A stretch of DNA of 64,000 bases from Prosthecobacter dejongeii (lineage in GTDB: Bacteria; Verrucomicrobiota; Verrucomicrobiia; Verrucomicrobiales; Verrucomicrobiaceae), in assembly GCF_014203045.1 (NCBI RefSeq), contig NZ_JACHIF010000002.1, positions 186,001-250,000 on the forward strand, given 5' to 3'. A model generated the notes under the pieces. That model was not told where the DNA came from and did not search any database. It saw only the letters and a program-made list of their open reading frames with translations. Position numbers and translations under genes: made by a program. Shown piece by piece: positions 1 through 7,754 of the stretch (its first letter is position 1; each line of letters opens with the position of its first letter).

Positions 1-1
1 T

Positions 2-424
2 GTGCCTGGCGTGTTCGAGCCTGTGGGCAAGGCCGCGCATTCACTCATCAGCACGGGTGGAAATTTACCTGAGCTGGACATGGCTGGGGGCGGTTTTGGA
101 TTTGGCCTTTCCATTTTGTTGTTCGGTTTGTTAGGCACCTTTTTGCAAGGTGTGAGACCTTTGTTCAAGCGAGGCCGTTTGGAGCTGCCTGTTCTGTTGG
201 TCGGCTTCACCACTTTTGCCTGGTTGTTCAGCGAATACATGGTGATGACCTTTCTGCGCGGCAGTCTGCATTTCCCTACGGCTGTGTGGACGAAGATGAT
301 CACCGACACGCTGCTGGCCATGTTGGCCTCCCCACTCATTTTTCTTTTCCTGTATTCCCTGGCGGGTTTGTCACGTTACGAGATCAAATACGAAGGACTG
401 AGGTACTCATTCGATGGTCGTTAA
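2..424 (+). CDS. MreD-like membrane protein, 5' partial
   Basis: The frame is open from the window edge, so the true start probably lies upstream. About 140 residues are visible, with three hydrophobic stretches near residues 32-50, 61-86 and 101-122, so this is a polytopic inner-membrane protein. It overlaps the following PBP2 gene by 11 bases. In rod-shape operons mreD sits directly before the PBP2 gene, so I infer an MreD-type elongasome protein from position and topology. MreD proteins are poorly conserved and I see no diagnostic motif, so another small membrane protein remains possible. Confidence 0.5.
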   Translation: MPGVFEPVGKAAHSLISTGGNLPELDMAGGGFGFGLSILLFGLLGTFLQGVRPLFKRGRLELPVLLVGFTTFAWLFSEYMVMTFLRGSLHFPTAVWTKMITDTLLAMLASPLIFLFLYSLAGLSRYEIKYEGLRYSFDGR

Positions 425-2687
425 ATATCGCTTTCGCCTCTATTTACTCACCCTTGCCATGCTGGGTGGGTTCGGCATTCTCACTTACCGGCTTTGGACG
501 CTGCAAATCGTGCGTCATGAGGAGTTCGTCAATAAAGTGCCGGAAGCCCGGCAACAGCGTGCACGCATCCCTGGTGTTCGCGGCGAGATCAAGGATCGCA
601 ACGGCATCGTCTTAGCCACGAATAAAGCGACCTTTGAGGTGCAGGTAAATCTGCGGGAGGTTTACGAAGAGTACGCTCGTCAGTGCAAGGCGCGGAAGGT
701 GGACATCCCCACCGTGCCATTTGAGTACATGGACAATGGCCTGCCACGTAAAAAGCTGGAGCCAGATATTGTCCGCATGTTTCAGGAGCTGATCATCGGA
801 CGTCTCAATGAGATGGGCTTGGCTGTGGGATTCAATGCCGAAAAAGATCTGCGCACCCATTACCGCAGTTTTGGGGGCGTTATCCCTTGGGTCTATCGGG
901 ATAGTCTGACCTTTTCGGAATTCAGTCGTTTTGCCGAGCATAATCTGGGGCTGCCTGGTGTCACCGTCGCGGAGCGTGGTAGCCGCGTGTATCCGTTTGG
1001 GGCCATGGCTTGTCACATTCTTGGTTATGTCAGTTTGCCAGATGATCAGCGTGTGTCGGTAGAAGAACGCAAAGGCTGGGACTATTACATGCCCGATGAT
1101 TTCGGGGTTGCTGGTGTTGAAAAGAGTTTTGACAAACACCTGCGCGGCAAGCCGGGGGTGCGTACGATGCAGGTCAATGAGCGTGGGCGTCTCGTGGGAG
1201 AGGTCAGCTTTGAATCTCCGCGCAAAGGTAATGATGTGCATCTTACCCTGGATGCGCGCATCCAATACATCGCGGAAAAAGCTCTGCGTGATGGCAAGAT
1301 CGGCCGTGGGTCAGTGGTCGTCATCCAGCCACAGACAGGTGAGGTGCTGGCCATGGCCTCTGTGCCTAGTTATGACACCAATACGTTCATCCCCAGCATC
1401 CGCCAGGCAGACTGGGATGTGCTGATGGATAACCGCACCGTGCCTTTGATGAACCGAGCCACGCGCCCCTTTGCGCCAGGTTCCACTTATAAAGTGCCCA
1501 TCGCTCTGGCGGGTTGTTTGGCAAACATCCAGGACCGCAACTTCAACTGCAGCGGCAGTGTGACCTACGGCAGCAAGCCCATGCAGTGCTGGATCCAGCG
1601 CCAGAGTGGTGGTTCCCATGGTTCTCTGGGGCTGAGTGATGCCCTGATGCGTTCCTGCAACTGCTACTTCTACCAGTATGGAAACACCGCTGGCATTGAT
1701 AACATCACCAAGGTGGGGAAATTGCTAGGCCTTGGCGAGCGCACAGGCATTGAGCTGGATGAAGATGAAGCGGGCATCCTGCCAAATCCGAATTGGCTGC
1801 GCCTCAACAGCCCCCAGGAACGCTGGAGCAATGGGTACACCGCAAACACCTCGATTGGTCAAGGGTCGGTATTGGCTTCGCCTTTGCAGATGGCTTCGGT
1901 CACTGCGGCAGTGGCATCCGGGAAATCTTTTAAACCACATCTCCTTCATCGCGTCATGGATGGCGAAGAAGTGGTGCTGGACCAAAAGCCGATCCTACGT
2001 GCAGATCTGTCTCAGCATTTCAATCCTAAGGCCCTGGAGCTCGTGCGCAAAGGCATGTGGAAAGTGGTGAATGATGCCGGCGGTACGGCTAAGGGCGCAC
2101 GCATCCCGGGTGTGGAGGTAGCTGGCAAAACGGGCACAGCACAGAACTGGCGCCGCAATGAAAAGAATGTCCGCGTGGTGGATAACCACACGTTGTTCAT
2201 CAGCTTTGCTCCTTACGTGAATGCTAAATACGCCGTCTGCATCCTGGTGCAGGGGGGGAAATCCGGCGGTGGCTGTGCCGCTCCGGTCGCTCATCGCGTT
2301 TTAGAGCAAGCCCTTGCGCTTGAAAATGGCTATCAAGTCACCCCCACTCCACTAGCTCAGGTGGAAGGAAATTTCAATGCCATCGAAGCCGTCACCTATG
2401 AGGACCTCGGCGTCCCGCTGGTGGCTGCCGCAGATGAAGATGGTGATACCGGCACCAATGAGCCGGCCAATGAATCTACTGACGAAGCGCCACGCATCCG
2501 CAGCGCCCCTAAAATTCGCAGGGAAGCCGACCGTGAAGGGTCATCCGGTGTCAACTCCAACCGTGCGGTTCCAAAAGCCGAGCCTGTCCGCAGAGCTCCG
2601 CTATTCAACCGTGGAGAAAGCACCGAAGAACCTTCTGCCCCATCATCCCCTGGTGGTGGATTCTTACGTCGGCTCTTTCGCCAGTAA
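414..2687 (+). CDS. mrdA: Penicillin-binding protein 2 (elongasome transpeptidase)
   Basis: This is a class B PBP, the peptidoglycan transpeptidase of the rod-shape machinery in the inner membrane. An N-terminal signal anchor (about residues 8-30) precedes a dimerisation domain and a transpeptidase domain carrying all three active-site motifs: STYK with nucleophile Ser357, SCN at 414-416 and KTG at 572-574. At 757 residues it is longer than the usual 600-650. The extra length is a C-terminal tail after about residue 650, rich in Glu, Pro, Arg and Ser and probably disordered. The ATG overlaps the upstream gene and has GAGG a few bases before it. Confidence 0.95.
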   Translation: MVVKYRFRLYLLTLAMLGGFGILTYRLWTLQIVRHEEFVNKVPEARQQRARIPGVRGEIKDRNGIVLATNKATFEVQVNLREVYEEYARQCKARKVDIPTVPFEYMDNGLPRKKLEPDIVRMFQELIIGRLNEMGLAVGFNAEKDLRTHYRSFGGVIPWVYRDSLTFSEFSRFAEHNLGLPGVTVAERGSRVYPFGAMACHILGYVSLPDDQRVSVEERKGWDYYMPDDFGVAGVEKSFDKHLRGKPGVRTMQVNERGRLVGEVSFESPRKGNDVHLTLDARIQYIAEKALRDGKIGRGSVVVIQPQTGEVLAMASVPSYDTNTFIPSIRQADWDVLMDNRTVPLMNRATRPFAPGSTYKVPIALAGCLANIQDRNFNCSGSVTYGSKPMQCWIQRQSGGSHGSLGLSDALMRSCNCYFYQYGNTAGIDNITKVGKLLGLGERTGIELDEDEAGILPNPNWLRLNSPQERWSNGYTANTSIGQGSVLASPLQMASVTAAVASGKSFKPHLLHRVMDGEEVVLDQKPILRADLSQHFNPKALELVRKGMWKVVNDAGGTAKGARIPGVEVAGKTGTAQNWRRNEKNVRVVDNHTLFISFAPYVNAKYAVCILVQGGKSGGGCAAPVAHRVLEQALALENGYQVTPTPLAQVEGNFNAIEAVTYEDLGVPLVAAADEDGDTGTNEPANESTDEAPRIRSAPKIRREADREGSSGVNSNRAVPKAEPVRRAPLFNRGESTEEPSAPSSPGGGFLRRLFRQ

Positions 2688-2725
2688 CCTGCCTCATTTC
2701 TTAACCCTAACCTGACCTATTTTTT

Positions 2726-4318
2726 ATGCCCCTTGGAATCGTGAAACGAATCAAAGAGTTCATCACCGGAAAAAAAGATCTCAAGAGCGGAACCCGCCTT
2801 GTCATCAACTGTGAGAAACTGGAAAACCGTGTGGCCTTGCTGGACAATGGCGTGCTGGAAGAATACACCATTGAGCGCGTGGGAACGAGCACCATCGTGG
2901 GCTCCATTTTCAAAGGTCGGGTCAAAAACATCGAGCAAGGCCTGAAGGCCATGTTCATTGACATCGGGCTAGATAAAAATGCCTTCCTGCATTTCTGGGA
3001 TGCCATTCCAGAAGCTCTTTCCAATCAGGGCATGGAGGAAGTGACCCGTGGCGGAGCGCAGAAAAAGCGCAAGCGCATCGAGGCCAAAGACATCCCCGAT
3101 CTCTACCCTGTGGGATCTGAAATCATGGTCCAGGTGACCAAAGGCCCCATTGGTAACAAAGGCCCGCGCGTTACCACCAACGTTTCTCTCGCTGGTCGTC
3201 TTCTGGTGCTCATGCCGCAGAATGATCAGTTCGGCATCTCCCGCAAAGTGGAGGATCCCAAGGAGCGTGCTCGCCTGCGCAAAATCATCGAGAAGGTGAA
3301 CCTACCGGAAGGCATGGGCCTCATCATGCGCACGGAAGCCTCTGGCAAACGTGCCCGCCACATCATCCGTGACCTCAGCCTCCTGATTGAGCAATGGAAT
3401 GACATCGTCGCTAAGCGGGACGGGCAAAAAGCTCCGGTCTGCTGCTTCCAGGAGCCAGAGTTGATCGAGCGCACGGTTCGTGACTTCCTCACGGAAGAGA
3501 TTGATGAAGTGGCCTGCGATGACCTTGCCACCGTGGAGCGCATGCAGAAGATGGCAGCACAGATTTCGCGTCGGGCGAAAAGCCGCATCACCCATTACCA
3601 GGGGCAGACCGCCTTGTTTGAGCACTACGGGATTCAGAAGCAGATTGATAATGCCTTTTATCGCCAAGTCTGGCTGCCCTGCGGTGGTTACATCGTCATT
3701 GACCAGACGGAAGCGCTCGTCTCCATTGACGTCAATACTGGCCGGAATAAAGGTGCGAAGGATCAGGATAAACTGCTCCTGGATACCAACATGGAAGCTG
3801 CCCAGGAAGTGGCTCGACAACTGCGCCTGCGGAACATGGGCGGGCTCATTGTAGTGGACTTCATTGACATGAAGCACCGCAAAGATCAGCAGGCTGTTTA
3901 CAAGGCCATGATGGATCACCTCAAGCGTGACAAGGCCAAGACGCAGGTCTTGCCCATCAGTCAGTTTGGCCTCATGGAAATGACCCGCCAGCGTCTCCAT
4001 GAAAGCCTCAGCAGCGCCCTCTATGAACCATGTCCTTACTGCAAAGGCCATGGCCAGGTGAAGACCACCATGACCATGAGTGTGGAACTCCAGCGCCGCC
4101 TCAGTGCCATTCTCGGTCGTGGGAAAGAGGATCAAAAAAGCCTCCTCGTCGTCGTTCACCCCGAAGTCATGCAGCGCCTGAAGACGGAAGATGGAGAACT
4201 GCTGGTAGATCTAGAGCGCAAATACGGTGCCCGCCTTACCTTCCGCAGTGATCCCTCTCTGCACCGCGAGGAAATGAAGCTGGCGAATGCCGCCAGTGGG
4301 GAAGAAATTCGCAACTGA
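2726..4318 (+). CDS. rng: Ribonuclease G/E family endoribonuclease
   Basis: A single-strand-specific endoribonuclease for rRNA maturation and mRNA decay. The 530 residues match the length of RNase G rather than the longer RNase E. An S1-like RNA-binding segment occupies about residues 40-130. The catalytic metal-binding aspartates lie in the SIDVNTGR (about 332-339) and VVDFIDM (about 376-382) motifs, and the CPYC zinc-link that joins subunits is near 436-439. No long RNase E-type scaffold follows. It lies 38 bases after mrdA; coupling of rng to shape genes is seen in other bacteria. Confidence 0.92.
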   Translation: MPLGIVKRIKEFITGKKDLKSGTRLVINCEKLENRVALLDNGVLEEYTIERVGTSTIVGSIFKGRVKNIEQGLKAMFIDIGLDKNAFLHFWDAIPEALSNQGMEEVTRGGAQKKRKRIEAKDIPDLYPVGSEIMVQVTKGPIGNKGPRVTTNVSLAGRLLVLMPQNDQFGISRKVEDPKERARLRKIIEKVNLPEGMGLIMRTEASGKRARHIIRDLSLLIEQWNDIVAKRDGQKAPVCCFQEPELIERTVRDFLTEEIDEVACDDLATVERMQKMAAQISRRAKSRITHYQGQTALFEHYGIQKQIDNAFYRQVWLPCGGYIVIDQTEALVSIDVNTGRNKGAKDQDKLLLDTNMEAAQEVARQLRLRNMGGLIVVDFIDMKHRKDQQAVYKAMMDHLKRDKAKTQVLPISQFGLMEMTRQRLHESLSSALYEPCPYCKGHGQVKTTMTMSVELQRRLSAILGRGKEDQKSLLVVVHPEVMQRLKTEDGELLVDLERKYGARLTFRSDPSLHREEMKLANAASGEEIRN

Positions 4319-4377
4319 TTGCATTGTCACCACTTTGGATTTGAACGCATTCGGAACTGCCGCTTGTCATAACGCGT

Positions 4378-5016
4378 ATGTCTTCAGCTTCTTCTTCGTC
4401 TAAAAAACGACTCATTATCATCATCTCCGGCCTCGTCGCTGCTGCTGTGTTTTACATCGCATGGCAGTATGGCGGCTCTGAGCCTGTGCGCCCTCCTGTG
4501 GCTGAAAAGAAGCAGGAGAAGTCTGCCGCCAAGTCGGACATCCAGCCGCTTGCTACCACAGCTCCCATGCCGACAGGACAGCCTGGCACTCAGCTCACCA
4601 CGGCTGAGGAGGGAGATGTGCTCATTGATGAGATTCTGCGCTCCGAAAAAGAGATTCCTCAAATGGCGCGGGATCTCGCTGAACTGGTGAAGAAACTCAA
4701 TGGCGAGGCTCAAGTGAATGCCAGCCGTCATTTAGTCAACCTCACCAGTGACGAAGACTACGGCCTTATCGCTGGCCTATTGGTGGATCAGAAAACCAAT
4801 CCCGAAGTCATTGAAGTCCTCTTTTCAGACCTGATGAATCGGGAGCGCACCCTGCAATTGCCATTGTTCCTGAACATCCTCAAAAATCCTCAGCATCCCC
4901 AGAATGAAGAGGTAGAGAATGTGATGCAGATCCTGGCCGGAGAAAATTTTGGCAAGGACATGGCCGCTTGGGAAAAGTGGACCAATGAGGAGTTGAAGAC
5001 TCTTCAGGCTCAGTAG
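4378..5016 (+). CDS. Unknown protein with N-terminal membrane anchor
   Basis: I do not recognise this 212-residue protein. After a Ser/Lys-rich start (SSASSSSKKR), residues 13-30 form one transmembrane segment. A Pro/Ala/Thr-rich linker to about residue 70 is followed by an acidic, probably helical domain. The topology is that of a membrane-anchored periplasmic protein or a protein with an uncleaved signal. It follows rng by 59 bases on the same strand and may be cotranscribed with it. No catalytic motif is visible. Confidence 0.7.
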   Translation: MSSASSSSKKRLIIIISGLVAAAVFYIAWQYGGSEPVRPPVAEKKQEKSAAKSDIQPLATTAPMPTGQPGTQLTTAEEGDVLIDEILRSEKEIPQMARDLAELVKKLNGEAQVNASRHLVNLTSDEDYGLIAGLLVDQKTNPEVIEVLFSDLMNRERTLQLPLFLNILKNPQHPQNEEVENVMQILAGENFGKDMAAWEKWTNEELKTLQAQ

Positions 5017-5137
5017 TGAAACTTGATTTCGATCGTCTGCGGAAACTTTGAACCGTCTTCGTGACAGTGCTGTCTCCCTTCCTGCCTTGCACTCTGCATA
5101 GGCATTTGATATCCTCCCGGCTTGCCTTTTTTGCCCC

Positions 5138-6424
5138 ATGAAAAATCCTGAAGAACTCATGCTCATCCCTCACGAGGAGGGATTCCGTGCATGGCGTCTT
5201 CGTGGCGGTCAGGCAGCCCAGGCGGACCAAGACGCCCGTTCACGCCGGGGCACCGCTTGGATCGCCCTTCCAGCGCGCAGTCTCGTCACGGTACCGCTGC
5301 GTTTTCAGGGGGTAGATCCCTCGCGACGGGAGTCCATGGCGCAGCTCGAACTGGAGGCGGCTGGGTTTGGTAATGAAACGGCTGATTCCAATAACTTCGA
5401 TGTCTGGAACCTCGGCCAAGATGAGCGGGATCAGCGCTCCATCGGCTTCATTCAGGTAGCCCCCCTCCCAGCGGATGTTTTGGAGGAAGGCAACGATGCG
5501 AAATTTGCCCCCTCTGTCGCTTTCCATCAGCTTCAGCCGGGGGAGGCCTTGATCTGGCGTGAAGCAGGTGCGTTGGTTCTTGCCATCCCTCATGAATCGG
5601 GAGCCCCTTTGTATTGCCAAGCTTTAGCAGCCCGCATTCTGGATGCGGATGCCGCAGCGGAGATTCGCTGCATTCTCGCTTCTTTAGAACTCGGCGGCCT
5701 AACGCCTAATGTGCAATCGCTGGCCGTGGTCAGCTCTGCCCGTGCCGCAGCGCCCACCGAGGTCCCTGTGGAAGGTGAGGCACCGGTGATTTTAGAAGAC
5801 TTAATCACCGAAGAGTTCACTCAGGATTTAGACCTGCCCGTCACTCTCCGGCAGGAGCAGATCCCCTCCTTGCCAGATCATAGTTCGCGGTTGATCCCCG
5901 CACCTGTGGTTAGGCATCGGCAGGATCGTCAGCAGCGTCGCATGGTCATGATGGGGGCCTTGGCCTTTACCTTCGTCCTCATCGCTGCGTTGGGTGCCTT
6001 TGCGGCTAGGGTCGCCTTGCGCCAGCATTCTCTGGCCGCAGAAACCCTCCGGCTAGATGCCCTGGAGCCTGAGCTCGTCACCATTCGCGATGCCCAGGCG
6101 GCCTGGGAAGACATGCGTCATGCCATCACGCCAGATCTTTATCCGGTCGAGTCTTTGCACCAGTTGGTGCAACTGCTGCCGAATGAAAACATCCGCATCA
6201 CCCGCTTTGAGATCCGGGAGGATGGCATCATCGTGGAAGGTGTGGCTTCCAGCCTCGGCCACGGCATTGATTTTCGTGAAAAGCTTCTGTCTCACGAAGC
6301 CTTCAAACGCTGGACTTGGGATTTTCCCAACCCAACGAACTTGAACGATGGCACCGCCACCTTCCGAGCTGAAGGACGCCCTGCAGAATTGGCCGCCACT
6401 GAAACGGAGGTGACCCAGCTATGA
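5138..6424 (+). CDS. GspL/PilN-like inner-membrane assembly protein
   Basis: A 428-residue protein with a cytoplasmic N-terminal part (about 1-265), one transmembrane helix near residues 269-292 and a periplasmic part containing a ferredoxin-like fold predicted from the segment LHQLVQLLPNENIRITRFEI. This bitopic layout resembles GspL or a PilM-PilN fusion of type II secretion and type IV pilus systems. The family call comes from architecture and from the next three genes, since sequence conservation is low. Its stop overlaps the start of the next gene by four bases (ATGA). Confidence 0.6.
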   Translation: MKNPEELMLIPHEEGFRAWRLRGGQAAQADQDARSRRGTAWIALPARSLVTVPLRFQGVDPSRRESMAQLELEAAGFGNETADSNNFDVWNLGQDERDQRSIGFIQVAPLPADVLEEGNDAKFAPSVAFHQLQPGEALIWREAGALVLAIPHESGAPLYCQALAARILDADAAAEIRCILASLELGGLTPNVQSLAVVSSARAAAPTEVPVEGEAPVILEDLITEEFTQDLDLPVTLRQEQIPSLPDHSSRLIPAPVVRHRQDRQQRRMVMMGALAFTFVLIAALGAFAARVALRQHSLAAETLRLDALEPELVTIRDAQAAWEDMRHAITPDLYPVESLHQLVQLLPNENIRITRFEIREDGIIVEGVASSLGHGIDFREKLLSHEAFKRWTWDFPNPTNLNDGTATFRAEGRPAELAATETEVTQL

Positions 6425-6945
6425 CCGCGAATGAACAACGTCTCGGGCTGGGTTTAGCCGCCGTCGTGGTAATCGGTGGGGCTTTCATTGGCCTGACGCG
6501 TCTGAAGTCTTGGAAACAGACGGTGGACGTGCGTTCCATTGAGGTGGAAACCCGCCGTCTTGAGGCCGATGATCTGCTGGCCCAAAAAGAGTTTTGGAAC
6601 GAGCGTTTCACCTGGCTCACGGAAAAGCAGCCTGTCTTCACGCGTCGTGGCACGGTGGACACAGATTTTCTTGAGCAACTGGAATCTTCGGCGGATTCAC
6701 ACGGCGTGAAGCTGCCCAAGATTCAGCCGCTGGAGCCGACGGAACGCGCGGGCATCGTCTCTTCCACCTTCAATCTGGAAGCCCATGGTGGCTGGGCGGA
6801 AATCAATCAATGGCTGCACGATCTGCAAAAGCCTGAGTCCTACATCAGCATCCCATCGCTGACGATGACGCCTAACAATGATGATACGACCCAGGTCATC
6901 GTGAACATGAACATCCAGAAATGGTTTCGCCTTCCACCCCTATGA
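6421..6945 (+). CDS. GspM/PilO-like inner-membrane assembly protein
   Basis: This 174-residue bitopic protein has one N-terminal transmembrane helix (about residues 8-25), a coiled-coil-like stretch (about 30-62) and a periplasmic domain with the pattern GGWAEINQWLHDLQKPESYISI, typical of PilO/GspM ferredoxin-like domains. It starts inside the stop of the GspL-like gene and overlaps the next start, so translational coupling is likely. I infer that it pairs with the upstream protein beneath the secretin. Confidence 0.6.
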   Translation: MTANEQRLGLGLAAVVVIGGAFIGLTRLKSWKQTVDVRSIEVETRRLEADDLLAQKEFWNERFTWLTEKQPVFTRRGTVDTDFLEQLESSADSHGVKLPKIQPLEPTERAGIVSSTFNLEAHGGWAEINQWLHDLQKPESYISIPSLTMTPNNDDTTQVIVNMNIQKWFRLPPL

Positions 6946-7733
6946 AAAGGCTACTTACATTTCTATTCTTGGGCTCCTTGACACTCAGTGCTTTGGCTCA
7001 AGAAGTCGTCAGTGAATCCGATGCGCCTGTGGCTGAAGCGGCCTCAGGCGAAGCCCCGGTCTCCATCCCTCCCACCGCAGCAGATGTGTTGAGCGAAGAA
7101 GTCATTCCCAAAGCTTTCGCCAACACGCGTTATCAGGCCACCTGGAGCAGCAATCCCTTTTTGCGCAAGACCGTCGTCTCCAACAATCCCACCATTGATT
7201 GGTCCAACGACTGGGCACTGGCGGGAATGTATAAAAGCACCACAGGGAAGATCACCATCAGCCTGCAAAATAAACAGACGGCTGAATTCAAACGTGTAAC
7301 GAGTGATGCGGATGCCAACAGCGAGTTCAAATTGATCTCAGCCAACTTCAATCGCAATCGCACCGAAGCCTCAGTGGACCTTGAGAAGGATGGCAAAAAA
7401 GCCACGCTCAAGTATGATGACAATCTCACCTCCCGGCCCGTCACCGTGAGCAATACCTTCAAAGCGCCTGCGGGGGGGCAGCCTGGGGCTGCCCAGGGAA
7501 ATCCCAATCTGCGCACTCCTCAGCCTGGCCAGGCCGGACAGCAGCCAGGGCAGCTCGGCCAACCGGTGAATGTCACGGCCCCGCGTGGCACCGTTCAGCC
7601 TGGTGGCATTCAGCCGGGGATTCAGCCCGGTGCTGTGCCCACTGCGGGCCAGCCAGCAACCGCCCCCACCATTTCTCGTCGTCGTCAGTTGATCCCTGCA
7701 CCTGTGTCCCCGCCCGCCGCACAGCCGCAGTAA
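6942..7733 (+). CDS. Exported Pro/Gln/Gly-rich protein of the secretin cluster
   Basis: I place the start at the ATG that overlaps the end of the GspM-like gene because it gives a clean signal peptide (MKRLLTFLFLGSLTLSALAQ). The 263-residue protein then has a folded stretch to about residue 175 and a low-complexity tail rich in Pro, Gln and Gly. Its position between a PilO/GspM-like protein and a secretin is that of PilP or GspC, which link the inner-membrane platform to the secretin. Homology to either is not evident by eye, so the role is inference. Confidence 0.6.
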   Translation: MKRLLTFLFLGSLTLSALAQEVVSESDAPVAEAASGEAPVSIPPTAADVLSEEVIPKAFANTRYQATWSSNPFLRKTVVSNNPTIDWSNDWALAGMYKSTTGKITISLQNKQTAEFKRVTSDADANSEFKLISANFNRNRTEASVDLEKDGKKATLKYDDNLTSRPVTVSNTFKAPAGGQPGAAQGNPNLRTPQPGQAGQQPGQLGQPVNVTAPRGTVQPGGIQPGIQPGAVPTAGQPATAPTISRRRQLIPAPVSPPAAQPQ

Positions 7734-7754
7734 GCCTTTAGCCTGCCTAACTTC